Shown here: one piece after another, positions 54,103 through 63,500 of the stretch
How positions within the stretch are numbered: the first letter of the stretch is position 1
Layout: every line of letters begins with the position of its first letter
Origin: Niastella sp966212235
GTDB lineage: Bacteria > Bacteroidota > Bacteroidia > Chitinophagales > Chitinophagaceae
Assembly: GCA_966212235.1 (NCBI GenBank)
Contig: CBIHPP010000001.1
Location: 186,001-250,000, forward strand
DNA: 64,000 nt
Direction: 5' to 3'
The notes under the pieces: generated by a model
Told to the model about the DNA's origin: nothing
Seen by the model: the letters and a program-made list of their open reading frames with translations, nothing else
The model's database searches: none
Made by a program: the position numbers and the translations under genes

Positions 54103-55758
54103 CTACAGCGATCTCATATTAGATATTTGTTTGCTTGCCTCTTCCGTGCCTGATGACATAATGCGGGAGTACAAAGCTACACGCCAGAGGTAAGCCCTGC
54201 CTTTTTCTTGTTCGCCTTGCTTCAGATAATATTTGCCCAGCACGTTGCAGGCATTTTTCACTGCACCATTTTCACCATAGCCCTTGCTGTCTGCCAGTTG
54301 GTGGTACCATTCCCTGGACGCCTGCGGGTTACCGGTGCCTTCATACCAGCCGGCGATCAGTCCGTGAATGTCTGGGTGGAAATAATTGCTGGCTGCGTAA
54401 GCCTTAATGACGCTTTCCATTTGTGGCTGAAGCTGCGGGGCCGCCAGCTTTGCCAGTAGGTAAATAAGCGAAATGTCCATTTTCTGAAAACGTGCAGGGT
54501 CATTTTGCACGAGGTAATTTATTAATGTTGTGGCCTCTCCTTTGTGCTCGTTATATTTTTGTTCGGCGTAATTGCGCATCAGGGCCTGACTAAAAACCTC
54601 ATCATAGAAAAAAGCGTTTTTGTCAGCGGGTTGTTTGGTGGACAATTTATCATAAGAAAAGGGGTCGTTACGCCGAAGAACGATGTGTTTGAAAAATGAC
54701 TGGGCGAAAACGGAATTCAGCAAATTACCATAACCCAGAACGAAGGGCTCGGAAGCAGGCACACCATTGCTGAGCAGGATAAAGCTCAATTTTTCCTGTG
54801 GTATACGTATGATCAGTGCGGCGTATGAGTCGCCATAGCCATAATGCCAGTGCACCTCGCGACCATCAACCTGTTGTGTCGCCCAGCCAAGTCCGTAAGG
54901 ATTCGCCCGGCCGCTTGTGGTAACGAAAGGCGATGTGAGTTTTTTATAGCTTTCTGCAGTAAGCAGGATATTTTGGTCAAGGGCATGGCTGTAAGCAGCG
55001 AGATCGTCCAGCGTGGTAAGCATATTCGTTGACGGGTAAAGTGTAGTCTGACCCGACAACCCCTTGTCAGCATTCAGGGATTGGGTTTCGCGGTTCCGGG
55101 AATAGGTGGTCACGATACGGGGCAGCGCCGGGTTGTTTTTATCGGAAGGATAGCCCGGAAAAGTATCTTTCATTTTCAGTGGCTGAATAATTCTTTTACT
55201 GACTTCTTCAGCAAAGGCTTCATAGTGCTTTGTATTGCCGCTTACTTTTTCAAACACACCATAAATGAAATTATAACGGTTTCCATTATATATGTAATTG
55301 CTCCCGGGATCACCTTCGGACGTATGGCTCAGGACATGTTTGATCTTTAGGTTAGGGTTCGGCAGGCGTTCGGGCGATAAACCGACAGACAGAAACGGGT
55401 AGTCGAGCACATAATCTTCCATGCTGATCTTGCCTTCCTGTTCATATAACATCAGGGTCACTGCAGCGAATGTCTTGGTGAGCGATGCTACCGGGAAGAT
55501 ATGGTCGCGCCGCATCGGGATTTTTTTTTCGAGGTCGGCAAAACCTTCAGTCTGCACAAATGTGATTTGACCGTTTTCAACCACGGCGGCTGCAAGCCCC
55601 GGAATTTTTAAAAGAGTGGCATAAGAAGAAATTGCCTCACGTAACTGCTTGAATCTTTTGTCTTCCGCGCTTGCAAAAGCATTTAATGACAGGCGTGGCG
55701 CCAGCAGGCCGGCAGCGGTTATTCCGGCCTGTTTCATAAAATTTCTGCGTGAAGTCAT
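54103..55758 (-). CDS. Tat-exported beta-lactamase-related serine hydrolase
   Basis: 551 residues. The N-terminus has a twin-arginine motif (TSRRNFMKQ) and a hydrophobic stretch, so export is probably through Tat. The class-C beta-lactamase/esterase fold shows SxxK in ASLTKTF (Ser92, Lys95), RYNFIYGVFEK in the Tyr loop region, and HWHYGYGDS near the third motif. The last about 150 residues form helical TPR-like repeats. It is probably an esterase or D-Ala-D-Ala peptidase-like enzyme rather than a true beta-lactamase. Confidence 0.82.
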   Translation of the reverse strand: MTSRRNFMKQAGITAAGLLAPRLSLNAFASAEDKRFKQLREAISSYATLLKIPGLAAAVVENGQITFVQTEGFADLEKKIPMRRDHIFPVASLTKTFAAVTLMLYEQEGKISMEDYVLDYPFLSVGLSPERLPNPNLKIKHVLSHTSEGDPGSNYIYNGNRYNFIYGVFEKVSGNTKHYEAFAEEVSKRIIQPLKMKDTFPGYPSDKNNPALPRIVTTYSRNRETQSLNADKGLSGQTTLYPSTNMLTTLDDLAAYSHALDQNILLTAESYKKLTSPFVTTSGRANPYGLGWATQQVDGREVHWHYGYGDSYAALIIRIPQEKLSFILLSNGVPASEPFVLGYGNLLNSVFAQSFFKHIVLRRNDPFSYDKLSTKQPADKNAFFYDEVFSQALMRNYAEQKYNEHKGEATTLINYLVQNDPARFQKMDISLIYLLAKLAAPQLQPQMESVIKAYAASNYFHPDIHGLIAGWYEGTGNPQASREWYHQLADSKGYGENGAVKNACNVLGKYYLKQGEQEKGRAYLWRVALYSRIMSSGTEEASKQISNMRSL

Positions 55759-55850
55759 GGTTGGGTTTTACAAAAGACGGCCAATTCACCGTTTTGTTGC
55801 ACGAAGATATCGGCAAAAACGGGACAGGTAGATGCCATGTAAAACCTAAT

Positions 55851-56462
55851 TTATTGAATCACCCTCGTAACAACAGGGGAGTAGCTCGTTTGTCCGCCGC
55901 GGCCGATGGCCACAACACGGAACCAGTATCGCTTATCGGTGGTGAGTCCGGTAAACTTATAACTTCCCATGGAGCTTCCTTTACTGGTCCACACGGTATG
56001 TAAACCGGGCGGCTCGGTGGTGTACTCATGTACATAGGCTATGGTAGCCGTTACATGTCTGACATGTGTAATGGCTTCTCCGGGTGGGCCAATATCAACT
56101 TCCAGTTTTTCAATAGCAGGCGCCGACGGATTGCGAACTTCACCGGTAACATCGAACCCGCTGCTTAGCAACAACACTTTGTCGCCTTTACAGGTTGCCA
56201 TTACATACCAGCTCAGTTCTGCCAGTAAATTCAGTACGATTGCTTTTTTTTGGTCTTTTATAGCTCCCATTTCCTTGTCGCGACCCAGGGCATTAGCAAG
56301 CGCATCCTGGTATTCCGGCACTATTTTTTTGAGCGCGGCCAGGGCGGCTGGTGGATCTGGAAAAACGGGATTGTTATCCATCTTTTCAATTACCCGTTTA
56401 CTAATAATGACCAGGTCGCCCTGAGGGTGTTTTTTACGTATAGTTTGTAATCTGGTAGTCAC
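55851..56462 (-). CDS. Fibronectin type III domain protein
   Basis: 203 residues without a signal peptide. Residues about 1-100 are helical (RLQTIRKKHP, then KKAIVLNLLAELSWYVMAT). Residues about 105-203 form an FN3 sandwich (PSAPAIEKLEVDIGP, then YKFTGLTTDKRYWFRVVAIG). Likely a structural or binding protein with an intracellular or non-Sec destination; role unknown. It starts upstream of the 41-bp repeat array, on the opposite side from the LEA gene. Confidence 0.65.
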   Translation of the reverse strand: MTTRLQTIRKKHPQGDLVIISKRVIEKMDNNPVFPDPPAALAALKKIVPEYQDALANALGRDKEMGAIKDQKKAIVLNLLAELSWYVMATCKGDKVLLLSSGFDVTGEVRNPSAPAIEKLEVDIGPPGEAITHVRHVTATIAYVHEYTTEPPGLHTVWTSKGSSMGSYKFTGLTTDKRYWFRVVAIGRGGQTSYSPVVTRVIQ

Positions 56463-56686
56463 AATTGTAAAGTGTAAAAGGTAAAAAAATGGCTGTATAT
56501 TGCGCAGTAAATCAGTTATTCATCTCTGTATAATACAAATATAAAGTGGGGGATATGCGAATTCCAAAAAGATCATAATCGTAGTACCACAAATTATCCC
56601 TTTCCATAACTTTTTTTGACAATTATCAATCTAAAAAAGACTGTTAGCGCTGAGTCTTTGTAATGTGTACACATTTGTAAACCCAT
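56463..56686. other. Intergenic region before the repeat array
   Basis: AT-rich sequence with no open frame of note. It holds the upstream region of the FN3 gene (minus strand) and leads into the tandem repeats. No clear promoter was found. Confidence 0.5.
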
Positions 56687-57055
56687 TTTTCATGGGCGTC
56701 CATTCAGTTTTCGTGGGGGTGTGCCCAGGATTCATGTGGGCGAGATATATTATTAAAAGAAATGATCAGGATCCATGTGGGCGAGATAAATTTTGATACG
56801 GAATGCCCAGGATCCATGCGGGCGAATTAAATTATTAAACGAAATGACCGGGATTCATGTGGGCGAGTTAAATTATTAAACGGAATGACCGGGATCCATG
56901 TGGGCGAATTAAATTATTACACGGAATGCCTGGGATTCATGTGGGCGAGATATATTATTAAACGGAATGACCAGGATTCGTGAGGGCGGTATCAGTTTTT
57001 ATAAGGCTTGATACGGATTCATGAGAGCAATGGTAAAACACACAAAAAAGCCTCC
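56687..57055 (+). repeat. 41-bp tandem repeat array, six good copies plus degenerate flanks
   Basis: Units of exactly 41 bp start at 56728, 56769, 56810, 56851, 56892 and 56933. Each begins GGATTC or GGATCC and has the core GGATYCATGTGGGCGA. An AT-rich part (about TATATTATTAAAC) and GGAATGACC-type end follow. A seventh, more diverged unit occupies 56974-57014, an eighth starts at 57015 (GGATTCATGAGAGC) and runs into the LEA terminator, and a zeroth lies at 56687-56727. The period holds across diverged copies. 41 is not a multiple of 3, so it does not encode a protein repeat. Confidence 0.9.
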
Positions 57056-57080
57056 AAATTCATTGAAATTGAAGGCTTTT
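57046..57080 (-). terminator. Terminator of the LEA-type gene
   Basis: AAAAGCCT (57046-57053) pairs with AGGCTTTT (57073-57080) with additional inner pairing. On the minus strand it is followed by TTGTGTG. It lies about 60 bases after the stop at 57140. Confidence 0.65.
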
Positions 57081-57139
57081 GTATGCAATACAATTGAGTT
57101 TAAACGATAACCGGTTCTTATTCTTCGTTATTATCTGAT

Positions 57140-57616
57140 CTACCTGGTAACCAGCGCTCTTAATTTGTCGAGATCCTGTTTCTGCTCATACCTGAAGGGA
57201 ATTTCTTTCGAGATCCCCGATCTCTTTACAAAGGCCCGGCCTTCAATACGAACCAATGCTTCTTTCTTTTTATAGATCTCTGTGTGGTTTTTAATGGCTC
57301 CTATGTTATCAATTTTAATGGTAACTGGCAGCACAAACTCTGCGCTCTTCTTTACCTGAATTTCCTGGTCCAGCACAAAGCTGCCGAAATAAGCGTTATC
57401 AACATATACATCACCTCTCGCAGCCGACAACTTTATGCCGAAATTGTTTGGATTAAAATAGATCATATTAGCCCCCACAGTTGTTTTTAGCACACCTGTT
57501 TCAATGAGCCGTACAGCGCCAATGTCACGGAATTCTGGCTCTTTGATATCCCCAGTACTTTTACATGCGGAAAAGATCAAAACAAAAGCTGAAAGTAATG
57601 TTAAAGTGAATTTCAT
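57140..57616 (-). CDS. LEA type 2-like lipoprotein
   Basis: 158 residues from ATG 57616 (MKFTLTLLSAFVLIFSACKS), giving a lipoprotein signal. The mature part is a WHy/LEA14-like beta-sandwich (TVGANMIYFNPNNFGIKLSA, then LPVTIKIDNIGAIKNH). Such proteins are thought to stabilise or bind envelope components; the role is unproven. It is placed between the repeat array and the RlpA gene. Confidence 0.75.
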   Translation of the reverse strand: MKFTLTLLSAFVLIFSACKSTGDIKEPEFRDIGAVRLIETGVLKTTVGANMIYFNPNNFGIKLSAARGDVYVDNAYFGSFVLDQEIQVKKSAEFVLPVTIKIDNIGAIKNHTEIYKKKEALVRIEGRAFVKRSGISKEIPFRYEQKQDLDKLRALVTR

Positions 57617-57771
57617 AATTACTGGTTTAGACATCTGTAATAAAAGATTGTCTAATTGGAATGGAAATTATCAGACCAGTTTAAGTTAACATATCATAAA
57701 AACAGTTTTTTAACAAACCCGGTAGCATCAGGGACCGGACGCGCCTGATTGTACGCTTATTGGCGAACTGC

Positions 57772-58137
57772 TTATTTCTTCTGCCGTTTATATTTTATCT
57801 CGATAGATGCTACACCAGCATCCACCATTCCCAACTTGCGCGCCGCTTTTTTTGATACGTCAATGATGCGGCCGGGCGCAAACGGTCCGCGGTCGTTGAT
57901 GGTAACGTTTACCGAGCGGCCATTGGCCAGGTTCACCACTTTTACTTTAGTGCCGAAAGGTAACGTGCGATGTGCCGCTGTCATTTTTTCCTGTTTGAAC
58001 TTTTCGCCGCTGGCAGTCGTGCGGCCCTGAAACTTATCGGCATAAAAGGAAGCCTTGCCGGTTTCGGTTATTTTTCGCGCGCAGGATGTTACACTGAGGA
58101 GGAGTGTGGCGGCAATTAGCAAATGACCTATTTTCAT
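57772..58137 (-). CDS. RlpA-like septal-ring lipoprotein
   Basis: 121 residues. Lipoprotein signal ending LLSVTSCAR. The double-psi beta-barrel of RlpA fills the rest: TGKASFYADKFQGRTTASGE, then AAHRTLPFGTKVKV and VTINDRGPF (catalytic Asp region), ending GRIIDVSKKAARKLGM. In other bacteria RlpA cleaves denuded peptidoglycan strands at the septum. No SPOR domain is present, so this is a minimal form. Monocistronic. Confidence 0.88.
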   Translation of the reverse strand: MKIGHLLIAATLLLSVTSCARKITETGKASFYADKFQGRTTASGEKFKQEKMTAAHRTLPFGTKVKVVNLANGRSVNVTINDRGPFAPGRIIDVSKKAARKLGMVDAGVASIEIKYKRQKK

Positions 58138-58449
58138 TGGATATTCTTAATTATAAAGAACAGCAAATATACAGTTCTCTTATTTATCTTTTCAATGCTG
58201 CCAAAACCTGGTGGTGGCTGATGGAGGCATTGTGAGCGGGTTTTCTAACAAATCTCATTTCACACAAATCGGGTGTTTTAACGGTAATCTTTCCTGATAG
58301 TATTATGTAATTTTAATATTGGTTTGTAGCCTTCAGGACATTTCTAAAGGCAAATTCACCTCATAGTCATACTTTCCTATGATTAAAAGGTAATATCCCC
58401 CAACCTAATGTTACACCGGTAACCATTATTTTCAATAAAAGAACGTTTT
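58138..58449 (+). promoter_or_regulatory. Upstream region of the CHAT-STAND operon with a small palindrome
   Basis: 312 bases with no gene. The imperfect palindrome GTTAC-ACCG-GTAAC (58410-58423), extended by AATG and CATT-like flanks, lies 26 bases before the CHAT start codon. It is a candidate operator. A clear Bacteroidota promoter was not found. Confidence 0.35.
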
Positions 58450-60561
58450 ATGCCCTATTACGGCATTCTGACTGCAGCAAATCCGAAAGAGGATTTGAAG
58501 TTTCTGAACCTTGAATTTCAGAAACTAAATGAATACTTTAATCCATTAGCGAACATAGTAAACACCACCATTAATCTAAATGCAATCGAGCCGGCCGTAT
58601 TTGAAACTTTTCTTTCAAAGGCCGATATCAGGATTTTTCATTTTTCCGGTCATGCCGGCGGTTGTCAAATTTTGATGGACGATGGACGGCTTTCACACGG
58701 AAACATTCTGGCAGCCATGATCCGGTATGCCAAACACCTGAAACTGGTATTTTTAAATGGATGCGCTACGTATGATCTGGTTGATAAATTCCTGGAATAT
58801 GGCGCCAGCCTGGTGATTGCCACTAACGCAAGGGTATTTGACAGCGTGGCCTGTGATTTCAGTACTTTTTTTTATGAAGGTCTTTGCGTAAGAAGGTTGA
58901 GCATTGGACAGGCGTTTGACGCTGCCCGAAATAAAATATCAGAAAGTATAAAGAATAAACTGCAGGAACCCATTACCCCGAAACAGCCAAATGAAACAGA
59001 AAACGACTATAATAAAAGAATTGCGGATAATGCGGATTATCAGAAAGTGCTAAACGATTTTAACATAAGCGATACTGCCCGAACAATTTCAAAAGCGGAA
59101 GGAAGCCAGCCGGGAACATTTCAATGGGGCATTTATCATAATGAGAATAGCAGCAATGAACAGCGAGAAGAAAATGAGCGTTGGCATTTAATAGATGAAG
59201 TTGAAATTTCGCCCATTGACCACATTGAACCTTCTTTTGATTTTTTGGCCAGCCTGGGACAATCTGTTGTTGATCTTAAAAAGACATTGTCTGAAAAAGA
59301 TCCTCATTGGGCTGTTTTTAGTGAAATCGAAACACAATATAAAAGAGCGATAACCTGGAACGCCGCAGGCACCGGTAACCTGATCAATAATTTATTTACC
59401 ATCCTGCTTTCTCCTTTGGTAGATCCTTTCAGGGAAGTGATCAATTATTCAAAAGACAACCGAACGCAGCTTACCTATCCGGGAAATATAAGTATTGCTA
59501 TACTTACCAACCTGTTAAAATACCAGGTTGAACTGTATAAGAAATTTGTGAGAACGGCTGTAGAAATTATGTTGTCCGATTTTATGGAAACGATCATCCT
59601 GATAGGCCAAAGTAGAAGTGAAAATCTAAATATGCAGTTCAATCAATCACTGCATAATAATAATTTATCTGAACTTGTAAAACCCCTTCTTGACGGGCAC
59701 ACAAATCTGAGCGACATCGAATTTGACATCGGGTTAATGCGGAGCATAGTCACATTCCTGGCAGAAGGGAGAAGTAAGGCCTCACAGGAAAACCGATTGG
59801 CGTTTAGGCAATTTGTAGGAGAATATAATGGCAATATTTATGTATCAGGCATCGATATGGCACTCAATAACTCAAACCATGAAGTGGCTATTGCTATAAT
59901 GAGCAAATTTGAAAAGGGTGATTTAGAACAAACCCCTGTTGAAGGACTTCGTTGTTATTGCGACAGAATGGAATCGGCACTCATTTCATTATTTGCCATT
60001 CATAAATATCTCAACTTATATGAAATTATAACGGTTGGTAAAGTAGAAGCCTACAGGCGAAGAGACAGGCGGTACAGATCTATCTGCCATGATATATTTA
60101 CTGTTACCGGTGTGTTGCCCCCGGATGAAACAACCACTTATGGAGAAAATTTTGCGGAAAACTACAGTGTATTGATTGTGACCAATAGAAAAAAGTTTCT
60201 TGACTACTTAAGCCTTTCCCCTTTTATTATCGATGTTGGGCTGTTTTTTGAACAGGATACTTTGCTCTATTTTTTTAACGGGCTGAAGGGCGATTATATG
60301 GAATACATAGCTGCAAATGGAAATGGCACCATTCATATTAATTTAAATATAGCCAGTAATGATGCTTGCATTACGGATATAAAGGATATTACTTTTTTGC
60401 GTATTTCACCGGAAATTGGCGGTGCATCAAACCGCGATTTAAGGATTCAGGCGCGGCAAAGGTTTGCCGGGGTAAGGGATCAGTTTAAAAAAATAACTTA
60501 CCTGTACCTGTTATTAACAAGGAACAAAACAAAAAAAGCAAGCGCTGTTAACCAGTTATGA
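58450..60561 (+). CDS. CHAT-domain (caspase-like) protein with long helical C-terminal region
   Basis: 703 residues. The first about 160 form a CHAT-type caspase fold: the catalytic His is in IRIFHFSGHAGG (His68) and the catalytic Cys in LVFLNGCATYDL (Cys105), each at the end of a hydrophobic strand. The next segments (ATNARVFDSVACDFSTFFYE, RRLSIGQAFDAARN) are also CHAT-like. The remaining about 540 residues are mostly helical and match no family I know. There is no signal peptide. It overlaps the next gene by 4 bases (ATGA). It is likely a protease effector or signalling protease controlled by the STAND partner. Confidence 0.85.
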   Translation: MPYYGILTAANPKEDLKFLNLEFQKLNEYFNPLANIVNTTINLNAIEPAVFETFLSKADIRIFHFSGHAGGCQILMDDGRLSHGNILAAMIRYAKHLKLVFLNGCATYDLVDKFLEYGASLVIATNARVFDSVACDFSTFFYEGLCVRRLSIGQAFDAARNKISESIKNKLQEPITPKQPNETENDYNKRIADNADYQKVLNDFNISDTARTISKAEGSQPGTFQWGIYHNENSSNEQREENERWHLIDEVEISPIDHIEPSFDFLASLGQSVVDLKKTLSEKDPHWAVFSEIETQYKRAITWNAAGTGNLINNLFTILLSPLVDPFREVINYSKDNRTQLTYPGNISIAILTNLLKYQVELYKKFVRTAVEIMLSDFMETIILIGQSRSENLNMQFNQSLHNNNLSELVKPLLDGHTNLSDIEFDIGLMRSIVTFLAEGRSKASQENRLAFRQFVGEYNGNIYVSGIDMALNNSNHEVAIAIMSKFEKGDLEQTPVEGLRCYCDRMESALISLFAIHKYLNLYEIITVGKVEAYRRRDRRYRSICHDIFTVTGVLPPDETTTYGENFAENYSVLIVTNRKKFLDYLSLSPFIIDVGLFFEQDTLLYFFNGLKGDYMEYIAANGNGTIHINLNIASNDACITDIKDITFLRISPEIGGASNRDLRIQARQRFAGVRDQFKKITYLYLLLTRNKTKKASAVNQL

Positions 60562-63500
60562 GTACAATGTCAAATATAAACCCATTTCTTTTTCTGCAAC
60601 CTTATGGGCTAAGTGATCATTATACATTAATGGGGAGGGATGAGGAAGCCCAGGCATTGCTGGCTTCATTAAAATGGAAAGATATTATTGTTGTATTTGG
60701 AAAATCAGGTGTGGGGAAAACCAGTTTTATTAACCATACGCTTTCGGCAAAGATCAACAGGGTGAACTGGCTACCCATTCGCATAACCAGGTTACTCAAC
60801 ATCAATCATGCATTAAAGCAAGGTATACAGTGTGCCCTGGAAGAAGAATTACTCGATAAAATTCATAATAAAGACCTGAACATTGATACGTTTACTATTA
60901 AAGAAGAAACGTATAATGAAAGCGATCCTTTGCAACTCTTGAATGAGCTTTATATTAAATGGAACCGGCCAGTTTATCTTATTATTGATCAGTTGGAAGA
61001 ACTATTCCTGGTAGGTGATAAACAGGAACAAACTGAATTCCTGGAAACCCTTCAGCTCTTAATGGATGCACCAAAGGTCCCAAAGAAAATTATCCTGGTG
61101 CTGCGGGAAGAGCACTTGGGATATATACAGGAAGTGGAACGAATCCTGAACGGTGTTTTCCAGGATGCTATGGCGGTAAAAGAAATAAAAAAAGAAGATG
61201 GGGCAGCCATTTTTGATAGTTTGCTTACATCGGCAAATCCTGAAACAGAAAGGCAGTTAAAAGACTTTGCTCAAAAAATAGGGGCTGAAACTATTAAAAG
61301 CAGGATCATTGAAAGTTGCAGCATAGGCGATACGTTTGATGCGCAAAAAATGCAAATATTGTTGTTCCTACTGTGGGAGAAAATATATGCCGAAGATAAC
61401 CTGAATGATAGCAATTCCACCGACCATGAAGTTAACCGGTTGTGTAATTTGCCCGATCCGCTAAAAGATTACCTCGATAGAACGGTTAATATAAACCTGG
61501 CTCGTGGCGCCCGGTTGTTAAAGGCGCCTTATTGGTTTATTCTGGGAAATGCTATTTCCGAAGCCAATACCAAGAGGCCCGTTTCCCTGAGGGAGTTTGA
61601 TCGTCTTATCTGGCAGCGTTTAGGGTATACTAAAAAAGAGGACGACCTCTCTAAGTGGCATCGGGATTTACAGGTAAATATAAAAGAGATACGTACCTGG
61701 TGCGACGATCTGGTTGAAAAAAGGATCCTGCAAAGTTTTACCATCACCATACCGGATGGTGGCATTGAATGCTATTACCAATTACGCCATGATACCCTTG
61801 TTAGGCCCATTAAAAAATTAAATACCGGCTTGCCGCTTCGATTTCCTAAAAAAGTATCGCTTCATAAATTGATGCAGAATCCCTATATGGGCTTGCGACA
61901 ATATGAATATGGCAGTAGCTCCCGGAACTCTGTTAGTATCTCAGGCATTGGACGGAAAAGTTCTACTTTGCTACCGGTGTTATATGGAAGAGAATCTGTT
62001 ATTAATGAATATTTGGAATTTCTCAAAAATCCGGAGAATAAGTACCTCGTGGTTGTAGGAGACTCTGGAACGGGCAAATCTTCGTTGGTAAAAGGCGGTT
62101 TATTACCTGCCATGCAACAGGCCGGCTTTAGTACTTCTACCATACAGCCGGGGCCCGATCTGGAAACTTTCACCAAGGAATTGCAGGTATTGATCAACAA
62201 AAATGAAAATGGATTTGAAGGGAACGGAAAATATTGCCTGTATATCGATCAATTTGAAGAGAGTTACACCTTCAGGGAACCAACCCCTGAAGAGAAGAAT
62301 AAGTTCGACCGTTTCATGCATTTTTTGACCAGGGAAATAGATAACAGAAGCGGAAATTTTAAACTCATTGTATCCATCCGTCACGATTATGCACATGAAT
62401 TTGACAGGAATATAAGTCAATGGCGCAGCTTCAAAAAGCTACTCAGGTATCCAAACCAGGATGAGATTTTTGATATCATCGTTGGGCCTGCATATGATAG
62501 AGGGGTCAGGTTTCAACCGGCAGATCTACCCGAGACCATTGCTGCAGATGCAATAAATACCAGCTATTTTCTGCCTTTGCTGTCGTTTACGATGGAAACT
62601 TTATATAAAAAGGACGTGCTGGACCATCTTGATAAGCAGGCTGATTACAGGCAATTAACCCTTACCGATAAGGGGTACAGGAAAGTGGGGGAGATCGTAA
62701 AATGTCTTCAAAACGAATTTACCTGCGTGTATAAGCAGCTTTCGGATAGTGATAAACGACTGTTTCTGGAAATAATAGCCAGAATGATAATTATAAAAGA
62801 TACCATTCCGAAAGCCAGACCTTTGGCTATTGCCAGGATAAATTATATAGAACCAGGTAAAGCCGACAGGATACACCAGATAATATTAAAGTTTACACCC
62901 CGGTTTTTCAGGGAGAAGGAAATCACTGTTGGTACCTGTACAACCCGTTGTTATGAACCTATTCATGATTCATTGCTGGTTTATTGCGATGAGATCAGGC
63001 AAATTGTAAATAAAGTGCAGGAACCCGGGTCGCAAATGTACCTGCAACCGAAAATAGAAGCGGCAGTAAAAGAATGGAAAGTATGGCAAAGCGATGGTTA
63101 CGAAAGTAAGGAGGATCTTAAGCAGGAAGCCGGGGATAATAAACTGTTAGCGGTGATCCATAAAAGATACAAAGAACTGGAACCGCTTTTTGATTTTGTT
63201 TTGAACAACAATACCCCTGCCGTGGATAACTGGCTGTTTAAAGAGGAATGGGAGTTAGTGCGGGAAGGGAAAGAATATGCCAATGAATTAAAAAACCGGG
63301 AAGAAATGGCCATGTCCCAAAAACTGCGTCAGTTGGAATGGGAAAAGCAGCAGCAATTGCTGTTACAGGAAAAATTGAATGCAGAGCGTGACCGGGCATT
63401 GGTAGAAGTACAAAAAAAAGAACAGGAATTACAAATACAAACTTATAAAGCAAAGCTGGTATCGGAACGCCGGCTAAAGTGGATTATTTACCTGGCTTCT

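Noticed and set aside
56728..57014. CRISPR array
   Set aside because: Units are directly contiguous with no unique spacers, and no cas genes are nearby.
56728..57014. Plasmid or phage iteron origin
   Set aside because: No replication initiator, partition or phage genes in the window; surroundings are chromosomal-type genes.
58417..58440. ECF promoter (GTAACC) upstream of the CHAT gene
   Set aside because: GTAACC is present, but the sequence 16 nt later is GAACGT, not the TCTAA-type box seen at 5003-5081.
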